The position numbers and the translations under genes were made by a program. 6,062 nt of DNA from Candidatus Cloacimonadota bacterium (GTDB lineage: Bacteria; Cloacimonadota; Cloacimonadia; Cloacimonadales; TCS61): the NCBI GenBank assembly GCA_027858325.1, contig JAQICU010000167.1, positions 1 through 6,062 of the forward strand. The letters are read 5' to 3'. Below, piece after piece: positions 1 through 5,117 of this stretch; the stretch's first letter is position 1; every line of letters begins with the position of its first letter. A model generated the notes under the pieces. The model made no database searches, was not told the origin of the DNA, and saw only the letters and a list, made by a program, of their open reading frames with translations.

Positions 1-335
1 GTGGATTTGCCATGAGCACAATTTTAAACCATTTTGCCCCTGATCCAACTCATATCTTTGCACTTCCTGCTCATTATCATTTTGTGATGGGTGGTTTTGC
101 TTTTGGTGCAGTATTTATGGCTACGGATCCCGTTTCTTCTTGTAGTACTAATAAAGGAAAATATGTCTTCGGATTCCTGGTTGGAGTTCTTGCAATATTA
201 GTGCGAACTTTGAATCCCGCTTATCCTGAAGGAATGATGTTAGCTATATTACTTATGAATACTTTTGCTCCACTGATAGATCACTTCGTGGTGCAGGCAA
301 ATAAAAAGAGGAGGTTGAGATATGCGTCACAGTAA
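1..335 (+). CDS. nqrB: NqrB, Na+-translocating NADH:quinone oxidoreductase subunit B (C-terminal part, 5' truncated)
   Basis: This is the last 110 codons of NqrB, with the reading frame starting at base 3; the gene continues upstream of the window, so the ATG at 12 is an internal Met. NqrB is the large membrane subunit that carries a covalent FMN, takes part in quinone binding and forms much of the Na+ path. The fragment shows the family signatures FMATDPVS, NKGKYVFG, NPAYPEGMMLAIL and the terminal APLIDHFVVQANKKRR. About three hydrophobic segments are visible: around the VMGGFAFG stretch, the FGFLVGVLAILV stretch and the MMLAILLMNTFAPL stretch. The flavinylated threonine lies upstream in this family (near residue 236 in Vibrio) and cannot be checked here. 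The 3' end overlaps nqrC by 14 nt, and the nqrC ribosome binding site lies inside this gene. Identity is secure; only the 5' portion is missing. Confidence 0.96.
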   Translation, partial: GFAMSTILNHFAPDPTHIFALPAHYHFVMGGFAFGAVFMATDPVSSCSTNKGKYVFGFLVGVLAILVRTLNPAYPEGMMLAILLMNTFAPLIDHFVVQANKKRRLRYASQ

Positions 336-1086
336 CCTCTATACTTTTATTTTTATCACGATCGTAACGATCATTTGTGCTGGGTTGCTTTCATCAGCTG
401 CATACCTTTTAAAGGAAAAGCAGCAGACAAATGTCGAAGTGGATATGAAGAAAAATATCCTGAAAGCAGTTAAATTGCTTGAAAATGAAAAGATGTCTCA
501 GCAGGAAATTCTGAAATCTTATAACACTAATATAGAAAGTTATGTTGTGAATAATTTTGGAGAGATAGTCGAATTACCCGAAGGAATTTCAGTTGAAGAT
601 GTTGATCCTGAAAAAGAGGATACGAAACCTGAGAATGAAAGGTTATATCCGGTTTATGTTAAAAAGTATGGAGCTGATATCTCTGCTTATTGCATTCCGA
701 TAATCGGGAAAGGATTGTGGAGCACAATGTACGGTTATTTAGCCTTAGAACCCGATGTGAATAAAATTTTAGGAATCACTTTTTATAAACAGGCAGAAAC
801 TCCTGGGCTTGGCTCGGAAGTAGGATCGGAGAGTTTTCAAAATAAATTTATTGGGAAAGAGATCTGGGATAAAGACGATAATCTGGTTGCGATCAAAATC
901 CTAAAATTGGAACCAGAATCCGATTCACCAAACATAATACACGAAGTTGCAGGAATTTCCGGAGCCACAAAAACAAGCGATGGAGTGATGGATTTGCTTT
1001 TGAAAGATTTATTAAAATACGAAAATTATTTGCGAAACATTCGTAAAGAAACCGTTCGAAAGGAGACAATTACCTATGTCGAATAA
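322..1086 (+). CDS. nqrC: NqrC, Na+-NQR subunit C (FMN-carrying)
   Basis: This 254-residue protein has a single N-terminal membrane anchor (about residues 7-30) and a large extracytoplasmic FMN-binding domain. It carries a covalent FMN that relays electrons between the intramembrane iron centre and NqrB. Family marks are GKGLWSTMYG near 129-138, ETPGLG near 160, and SGAT at 213-216, where Thr216 is the expected phosphoester FMN site made by the flavin transferase ApbE. The residue three before Ser213 is Ala210, where the ApbE recognition motif Dxx(S/T)GAT normally has Asp; this is unusual. Length is close to Vibrio NqrC (about 257). The start at 322 is set by AGGAGG at 309-314, seven nt upstream. 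The gene overlaps nqrB by 14 nt and nqrD by 11 nt, which implies translational coupling. No apbE gene lies in the window. Confidence 0.96.
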   Translation: MRHSNLYTFIFITIVTIICAGLLSSAAYLLKEKQQTNVEVDMKKNILKAVKLLENEKMSQQEILKSYNTNIESYVVNNFGEIVELPEGISVEDVDPEKEDTKPENERLYPVYVKKYGADISAYCIPIIGKGLWSTMYGYLALEPDVNKILGITFYKQAETPGLGSEVGSESFQNKFIGKEIWDKDDNLVAIKILKLEPESDSPNIIHEVAGISGATKTSDGVMDLLLKDLLKYENYLRNIRKETVRKETITYVE

Positions 1087-1690
1087 AAAAACTTTATTTG
1101 AACCGATCATTCATAATAATCCTGTAACGATACAGGTATTAGGAATTTGTTCTGCTCTCGCCGTAACAACTCAATTGAAACCGTCTCTGGTTATGGGAAT
1201 TGCAGTTACGGTGATCATTACTATGTCAAATCTGATTGTTTCGCTCATACGTTCATTCATTCCCAAAAAGATCAGGATCATAGTAGAAATGACCATTATT
1301 GCCACGATGGTGATCTTGGTCGATCAGATTTTACGAGCCTATTTATTTGATGTTTCCAAACAGCTATCTGTTTTTGTCGGTCTCATTATAACTAATTGTA
1401 TTGTGCTGGGCAGGTTGGAAGGATTTGCTCTCATCAATAAACCGCTTCCGTCAATTTTGGATGGATTTGGAAACGGGATAGGATATTCTCTGATCTTAGT
1501 AGCAGTAGGAGCTGGTCGAGAAATTCTCGGAGCGGGAACTTTAATGGGATATTCTGTTATTCCACAATCCCTTTATAATGCAGGTTATGAAAATAACGGA
1601 CTTATGGTTCTGGCTCCAGGAGCATTTATATTATTAGGTTTGATCGTCTGGTTTCAACGTGCTGTTACCGGGCATTATGAGGAAGAATAG
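1076..1690 (+). CDS. nqrD: NqrD, Na+-NQR membrane subunit D
   Basis: This 204-residue polytopic protein, with about six hydrophobic segments, belongs to the NqrD/NqrE/RnfA/RnfE family. NqrD and NqrE are homologous subunits inserted in opposite orientations that together hold an iron-sulfur centre inside the membrane. The two expected ligand cysteines are present: Cys25 in GICSALAVT and Cys108 in ITNCIVLGRLEGFA. Other matches are the LPSILDGFGNGIGY stretch and GREILGAGTL. The start at 1076 is preceded by AGGAG at 1061-1065 and overlaps the end of nqrC by 11 nt. The stop (TAG at 1688-1690) is directly followed by the ATG of a small ORF, whose ribosome binding site lies in the last codons of nqrD. 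Length matches the family (about 205-210), so the protein looks intact. Confidence 0.97.
   Translation: MSNKKTLFEPIIHNNPVTIQVLGICSALAVTTQLKPSLVMGIAVTVIITMSNLIVSLIRSFIPKKIRIIVEMTIIATMVILVDQILRAYLFDVSKQLSVFVGLIITNCIVLGRLEGFALINKPLPSILDGFGNGIGYSLILVAVGAGREILGAGTLMGYSVIPQSLYNAGYENNGLMVLAPGAFILLGLIVWFQRAVTGHYEEE
1679..1684 (+). promoter_or_regulatory. Ribosome binding site for the 1691 small ORF
   Basis: GAGGAA sits at the end of nqrD, six nt before the ATG at 1691. nqrD ends at 1690 and nqrE has its own site at 1809-1814, so this sequence has no other gene to serve. Its acidic Glu-Glu codons could also produce it by chance, because many proteins end in such residues. Confidence 0.5.
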
Positions 1691-1819
1691 ATGGAATCTT
1701 CAATAACAAACAATGAGTGTCCAATGATACAAGAAAAAAAGAAATCTTGCAAGTGGTTTTCAACAGGTAATTTCTTTCATTTAAATCTTCGAAATGGTTG
1801 GAATGGACGAGGAATATAA
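1691..1819 (+). CDS. Hypothetical 42-residue protein between nqrD and nqrE
   Basis: I do not recognise this ORF. It begins at the base after the nqrD stop, has GAGGAA six nt upstream, and ends with TAA three nt before the nqrE ATG, so it fills the gap and would be translated in a coupled chain from nqrD to nqrE. The product is small, soluble and basic. It begins MESSITNNECPM, has a lysine run at 16-18, two cysteines (Cys10, Cys20), and a Trp/Phe/Asn/Gly-rich second half (Trp22, Phe23, Phe28, Phe29, Trp37). No membrane segment or signal peptide is visible. Known nqr operons usually have nqrD directly followed by nqrE, so an extra gene here is unusual. It could be an accessory or assembly peptide, a leader whose translation matters more than its product, or a chance open frame. 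Context supports it, but no homology supports it. Confidence 0.45.
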   Translation: MESSITNNECPMIQEKKKSCKWFSTGNFFHLNLRNGWNGRGI

Positions 1820-1822
1820 ATT

Positions 1823-2437
1823 ATGTTAGAAATGATTAGTTTAGGTATAAAATCTGTCTTTGTAGAAAATATTTTGCTTGCCTATTTTTTAGGAATGTGT
1901 TCATTTCTGGCAGTTTCCAAAAAAGTTACAACAGCTATTGGATTAGGTTTTGCTGTTGTATTCGTTATGGCTATCACAACTCCGGTAAATTGGCTGGTAC
2001 ATGAGTATTTATTGAAAGCTGGAGCACTTTCCTGGCTTGGTCCACAATTCAGCGAAGTTGATCTTAGTTATTTGAACTTTATCGCTTTTATTGCAGTTAT
2101 CGCAGCGATGGTGCAGATTGCTGAAATGGTTATAGAAAAAATCTCAATGAAACTCTATACAGCTCTGGGAATTTTTCTGCCGTTGATAACTGTAAATTGT
2201 GCCATTTTGGGTGTAGCTTTGTTTATGATCGAGCGAAAATATACTCTGGGTCAATCCACAGTTTTTGGAATTTCATCCGGGATTGGTTGGATGTTGGCGA
2301 TTATCGCAATGGCAGCGATCAGAGAGAAACTGAAATATTCTAATGTCCCGAAACCTCTTCGTGGTCTTGGTATAACGATGTTGCTGACAGGTATGATAGC
2401 AATGGCATTTATGACCTTCTCAGGCATAAATATTTAA
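1823..2437 (+). CDS. nqrE: NqrE, Na+-NQR membrane subunit E
   Basis: This 204-residue, roughly six-helix membrane protein is the partner of NqrD in holding the intramembrane iron-sulfur centre and forming the Na+ channel region. Its signature stretches are VFVENILLAYFLGMC with Cys26, FLAVSKKV, LYTALGIFLPLITVNC with Cys126, SGIGWMLAI, and the IREKLKYSNVPKPLRGLGIT segment. Cys26 has the same number as the ligand in Vibrio NqrE, which supports the start at 1823. That start has GAGGAA at 1809-1814, eight nt upstream. A three-residue spacing separates it from the preceding small ORF's stop, and the next ORF's ribosome binding site begins right after its TAA. Nothing appears to be missing, and the length agrees with the family (about 198-206). 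Confidence 0.97.
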   Translation: MLEMISLGIKSVFVENILLAYFLGMCSFLAVSKKVTTAIGLGFAVVFVMAITTPVNWLVHEYLLKAGALSWLGPQFSEVDLSYLNFIAFIAVIAAMVQIAEMVIEKISMKLYTALGIFLPLITVNCAILGVALFMIERKYTLGQSTVFGISSGIGWMLAIIAMAAIREKLKYSNVPKPLRGLGITMLLTGMIAMAFMTFSGINI

Positions 2438-2442
2438 AGGAG
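2438..2442 (+). promoter_or_regulatory. Ribosome binding site for the 2449 small gene
   Basis: AGGAG directly follows the nqrE stop and lies six nt before the ATG at 2449. A second ATG follows at 2452. This strong site is good evidence that the 47-codon ORF behind it is translated. Confidence 0.75.
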
Positions 2443-2448
2443 AACTGA

Positions 2449-2592
2449 ATGATGACAGTTATTGTTGGAATAGTTGCTTTTACATTTTTTATTGGGATTA
2501 TGGGAATTGCTTTTATTCTAAAGAAAAATAAGAAGAATAATGTTTCCTGCAGCGAAGCATGTACCGCTTGTAAGCAAAAATTAATAAGATGA
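2449..2592 (+). CDS. NqrM-like small membrane protein with CxxxCxxC motif (putative Na+-NQR maturation factor)
   Basis: This 47-residue protein has one hydrophobic helix (about residues 4-24), a basic stop-transfer stretch KKNKKN (25-30), and a short tail with Cys34, Cys38 and Cys41 spaced CxxxCxxC, ending in KQKLIR. The architecture of an N-terminal helix followed by a cysteine cluster is that of NqrM (DUF539), a small protein required in proteobacteria to mature NQR, apparently by delivering iron to the NqrD/NqrE cysteines. Proteobacterial NqrM is longer, has four cysteines in a different pattern, and is usually encoded after apbE. This one has three cysteines and sits between nqrE and nqrF, 11 nt after nqrE with AGGAG at 2438-2442. 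The membrane topology, location and cysteines are seen; the maturation role is inferred. It may also belong to the FeoB-associated Cys-rich membrane proteins. I leave the symbol blank because the family match is not certain. Confidence 0.72.
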   Translation: MMTVIVGIVAFTFFIGIMGIAFILKKNKKNNVSCSEACTACKQKLIR

Positions 2593-2717
2593 ATATCCAA
2601 TATCGTACATGGAATGATTATGATGAAGGAAAATAGAAATAAAAACAAGATTACATTTACACTCTGGGATTTATCCCTTGTGACTTTGTGTCTTGGTGGC
2701 AAGATTACGGAGAAAAA
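2593..2717 (+). other. Non-coding gap between the NqrM-like gene and nqrF, with a degenerate repeat
   Basis: No convincing gene is seen in these 125 nt, although the surrounding operon is packed almost without gaps. The sequence holds a small hairpin, GGGA-TTTA-TCCC (2666-2677), followed by three imperfect units, CTTGTGA, CTTTGTG and TCTTGGTGG, within about 2676-2698. It looks like a decayed or inserted dispersed repeat. The end of the gap carries the nqrF ribosome binding site. Confidence 0.5.
2709..2712 (+). promoter_or_regulatory. Ribosome binding site deciding the nqrF start
   Basis: GGAG lies five nt before the ATG at 2718. The in-frame GTG at 2688, ten codons upstream, has no such site and lies in repeat-like DNA, so 2718 is preferred. 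Confidence 0.7.
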
Positions 2718-3956
2718 ATGTTAATAATATTCAGTGGAATTTCAATGATAGTCGCGATAATTATCTTATTAACGCTAACTATCGTTATTTCAGAAAAATT
2801 CCTTGTAAAACATGGTGTCGTGAAACTGAATATAAATAATGATGTAGTTAATGCAAAAGAAGTGGAAACAGGCGGAACACTTCTTAATACACTTATTGAA
2901 AATGAAATCCTGATTCCGTCAGCTTGCGGCGGTGGAGGAACGTGTGGGTATTGCACATGTCAGGTAATTACCGGTGGCGGTGATCTACTTCCTACAGAAG
3001 AAATTTTTATAAATAGGAAAAAGGCAAAAGATAATTGGCGGCTTACATGCCAGGTAAAAGTTAGGGAAGATATGGAAATAAAAGTTCCCGAAGAAGTCTT
3101 CTCTACTAAAAAATGGGAATGTGAAGTTGTTTCCAATGATAATGTTGCTACTTTCATCAAAGAATTTGTTGTTAAACTTCCTGAAGGTGAATCTCTAGAT
3201 TTCAAACCGGGTGGATACGTTCAACTAGAAGTTCCCCATTATCACATTAATTTTAATGATGATTTTGATATAGAAAAAAAATACCGGGAAGATTGGAAAA
3301 GGATAAAAGCATTAGACTTGGAGAACAGAAATACGGAAAATATTACGAGAGCTTATTCTATGGCTAATCATCCCCAAGAAGGTAATATCGTGATGTTGAA
3401 TGTTCGCATTGCTACTCCGCCCTGGGATCACAAAAAAAATATTTTGCAGAAAGTTCCTGCTGGAATATCTTCATCATATATTTTCAGTAAAAAACAGGGA
3501 GATAAAGTTACCATTTCCGGCCCTTATGGAGAGTTCTTTATAAATGAATCTGATTCCGAAATGATGTATATCGGGGGAGGTGCCGGAATGGCTCCAATGC
3601 GTTCTCATATTTTGCACTTGTTCCATACAATGAAAACAAAGAGGAAAGTAACTTTCTGGTATGGAGCGCGTTCTAAAAAAGAAATTTTCTACGAAGAAGA
3701 TTTTAGAAAACTCGAAAAAAAATTTCCCAATTTCACCTTCCACATTGCTCTTTCCGATGCAAAACCGGAAGACAGGTGGGAAGGAATGACCGGTTTTATC
3801 CATGAAGCAATTTTAGAACATTATCTCAATGATCACGTGGAACCGGAAGATATTGAGTATTACCTCTGCGGACCTCCTGCAATGCTAAATGCCATTGATA
3901 AAATGCTTTATGATCTTGGTGTTGAAAAAGATATGATCCGTTACGATGAATTTTAG
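2718..3956 (+). CDS. nqrF: NqrF, NADH-oxidising subunit of Na+-NQR (2Fe-2S ferredoxin/FAD/NADH domains)
   Basis: NqrF is the cytoplasmic electron entry subunit: it oxidises NADH, passes electrons to FAD, then to a 2Fe-2S cluster and on to the membrane subunits. From the ATG at 2718 it is 412 residues. An N-terminal membrane helix spans about 2-25. A ferredoxin domain follows, with Cys70, Cys76, Cys79 (ACGGGGTCGYC) and Cys111 as ligands. The FAD domain has PGGYVQLE near 165 and RAYSMAN at 211-217. The NADH domain has GGGAGMAPMRSH at 287-298, WYGARSK near 315 and CGPP at 384-387. The cysteine numbers are the same as in Vibrio NqrF, which favours this start over the GTG at 2688. A short loop near 236-246 before the SSSYIF motif seems slightly longer than in Vibrio. 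This is the last nqr gene, as in classical operons; the stop is followed at once by a structured repeat. Confidence 0.97.
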   Translation: MLIIFSGISMIVAIIILLTLTIVISEKFLVKHGVVKLNINNDVVNAKEVETGGTLLNTLIENEILIPSACGGGGTCGYCTCQVITGGGDLLPTEEIFINRKKAKDNWRLTCQVKVREDMEIKVPEEVFSTKKWECEVVSNDNVATFIKEFVVKLPEGESLDFKPGGYVQLEVPHYHINFNDDFDIEKKYREDWKRIKALDLENRNTENITRAYSMANHPQEGNIVMLNVRIATPPWDHKKNILQKVPAGISSSYIFSKKQGDKVTISGPYGEFFINESDSEMMYIGGGAGMAPMRSHILHLFHTMKTKRKVTFWYGARSKKEIFYEEDFRKLEKKFPNFTFHIALSDAKPEDRWEGMTGFIHEAILEHYLNDHVEPEDIEYYLCGPPAMLNAIDKMLYDLGVEKDMIRYDEF

Positions 3957-4044
3957 AAACCTTGCGAATCGTGCATTCGTTTGTGAGCAAACAATGCTGG
4001 AAATCTTTCAAACAACAAATGGTCGCAGACCTTCGCAATGGTTT
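3957..4044. repeat. Nested multi-hairpin inverted-repeat element after nqrF
   Basis: This 88-nt element starts at the base after the nqrF TAG. The outer arms AAACCTTGCGAA (3957-3968) and TTCGCAATGGTTT (4032-4044) pair over 12 bp with one bulged T (4039). Inside is a hairpin with arms GCATT-C-GTTTG and CAAAC-AATGC (3973-3997, loop TGAG, ten pairs, one bulged C). A short hairpin GGTC-GCA-GACC (4021-4031) abuts the outer stem. Together they fold as a branched structure. No T-run follows, so it is not a standard intrinsic terminator. It could be a REP/MITE-like dispersed repeat, an mRNA 3' stabiliser or a structured RNA. The pairing is direct observation; the role is unknown. Confidence 0.6.
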
Positions 4045-4108
4045 ATCTTAATCCAATCATTATGGAGATTTCGCTTACTTAACTATTCGTATGTTTTAAA
4101 AACTGTCA

Positions 4109-4168
4109 ACCGAGCTTGTCGAAGAGTTTGAACAGAATAAGATTACTCCGTACTTCGATAAACTCAGT
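4109..4168. repeat. REP-like imperfect inverted repeat upstream of menA
   Basis: Arms ACCGAGCTTGTCGAAG (4109-4124) and CTTCGATAAACTCAGT (4153-4168) are inverted copies matching at 13 of 16 positions, with a 28-nt spacer. Two of the three mismatches become G-U pairs in a minus-strand transcript and one in a plus-strand transcript. The core CTTCGACAAGCTC resembles, from memory, palindromic repeats scattered between genes in many bacterial genomes. No T-run follows it, so termination is possible but not shown. The rest of the 3957-4202 region holds no gene and no clear promoter. Confidence 0.55.
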
Positions 4169-4202
4169 ATGTCATAAGTGAATAAATGGGGAAAAGTAGA
4201 AA

Positions 4203-5117
4203 TTGGAAAATGTAAAATTATGGATTAGAGCTTCACGAGCACCATTTCTTACGGCTTCGTTGATCTCGGTGATACTGGGTGCTGCAATAGCTTGGAATCT
4301 GACAGGCGAGTTTCAACTACTGAAATTCATACTGACAGCCACTGGAGTGAGCTTTATTCATTCCGGTACAAATCTGGTTAATGATTATTTTGATCACGAA
4401 TCTAATTTGGATGAGATCAATGTGAATCATAACGTCTTCAGTGGAGGTTCCCGCGTCATTCAGGATAAAAAGTTATCTCCTAAGGCGATCTTGAGTGCAG
4501 GATTGATCTGTTTTGTCTTGGCAGCAGCAATCGGTTTATATTTGAATTCACTAACTAAAAGTAACGTTATTCTATACATTGGTATGGCCGGTTTTTTTAT
4601 TGGATATTTTTATACTGCTAAACCTCTCAAACTTGGCTATACTGCGTTGGGAGAGATCATCACAGTTATCGCCTGTGGTCCACTTATCGTTTATGGAACT
4701 TATTATGTAATGGCTCAAACTCATGCTTTTCAACCAATGTTTGCATCTATCCCGATTGGTATTTTAGTTGGGTTGATCTTGTATATTAATGAATTTCAAG
4801 ATCATGATGCAGATAAACAGATCGGAAAGAATACCTTAGTGGTGCTTTTTGGGAAAGCCAAAGCAATCAAGCTTTTCTATATTTTCTTGATTTTCAATTA
4901 TATCTGGGTTGTAGTTGGAATTATTTTGAAAGTGTTGCCAGTTTACACAATTATAATAGTTTTTACTTTCCCAGTTTGCTTCAAAGCAATAACCGCAGCT
5001 AGAAAAAACTACGATAAGGTCACAGAACTTTTACCGGCAAATGCTTCAACAATTGGATTACATATACTTTTCGGTATTCTCTTCAGTCTGGGATATGTAT
5101 TGGATAAACTAATATGA
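4203..5117 (+). CDS. menA: UbiA-family prenyltransferase, probably 1,4-dihydroxy-2-naphthoate polyprenyltransferase (MenA)
   Basis: This 304-residue integral membrane enzyme of the UbiA superfamily attaches a polyprenyl chain to an aromatic acceptor, most likely the naphthoate head group of menaquinone. Both Asp-rich Mg2+/diphosphate motifs are intact: NDYFDHESNLD at 60-70 and NEFQDHDADKQIGKNTL at 196-212. FSGGSRVIQ (79-87) and YTAKPLKLGYTALGE (137-151) are typical of MenA-like members. Eight or nine hydrophobic segments fill the rest. The start is TTG: an in-frame TAG at 4197-4199 rules out anything upstream, the conserved N-terminus WIRASRAPF needs this start, and GGGGA lies at 4188-4192. 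The 3' end overlaps the polyprenyl synthase gene by ATGA, and the pairing with a chain-making enzyme supports quinone synthesis. UbiA members have varied acceptors, so a futalosine-pathway role (MqnP-type) remains possible. No other men or mqn gene is in the window. Confidence 0.82.
   Translation: MENVKLWIRASRAPFLTASLISVILGAAIAWNLTGEFQLLKFILTATGVSFIHSGTNLVNDYFDHESNLDEINVNHNVFSGGSRVIQDKKLSPKAILSAGLICFVLAAAIGLYLNSLTKSNVILYIGMAGFFIGYFYTAKPLKLGYTALGEIITVIACGPLIVYGTYYVMAQTHAFQPMFASIPIGILVGLILYINEFQDHDADKQIGKNTLVVLFGKAKAIKLFYIFLIFNYIWVVVGIILKVLPVYTIIIVFTFPVCFKAITAARKNYDKVTELLPANASTIGLHILFGILFSLGYVLDKLI

Noticed and set aside
1147..1350. 67-codon + strand frame within nqrD
   Set aside because: It lies wholly inside nqrD in another frame, and its His/Asp/Ser/Arg-rich composition is typical of a shadow of a hydrophobic protein.
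2589..2636. 15-codon ORF overlapping the stop of the NqrM-like gene (ATGA)
   Set aside because: It is too short, with no family resemblance, and its only support is the ATGA overlap, which arises easily by chance.
2688..2717. GTG start extending NqrF by ten residues
   Set aside because: It has no ribosome binding site and lies in repeat-like DNA. The ATG at 2718 has GGAG at a good distance and gives the same cysteine numbering as Vibrio NqrF.
2620..2724. 34-codon ORF before nqrF, ending just inside it
   Set aside because: Only a weak GGAA precedes it, most of it is translated from the degenerate repeat tract, and it overlaps the nqrF start without clear coupling.
2409..3205. Minus-strand open frames across the 3' end of nqrE and the start of nqrF, and similar ones at 3474-4038
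   Set aside because: They are antisense shadows of well-identified genes, with no ribosome binding sites or recognisable domains.
3946..4131. 61-codon open frame on the + strand overlapping the nqrF end
   Set aside because: It begins inside nqrF in another frame and runs through the two inverted-repeat elements, with no ribosome binding site and no recognisable protein features.
4116..4143. Possible promoter TTGTCG with TAAGAT (16-nt spacer) upstream of menA
   Set aside because: Both boxes are weak, and the -35 lies in the arm of the inverted repeat. Such matches are expected by chance in AT-rich DNA.
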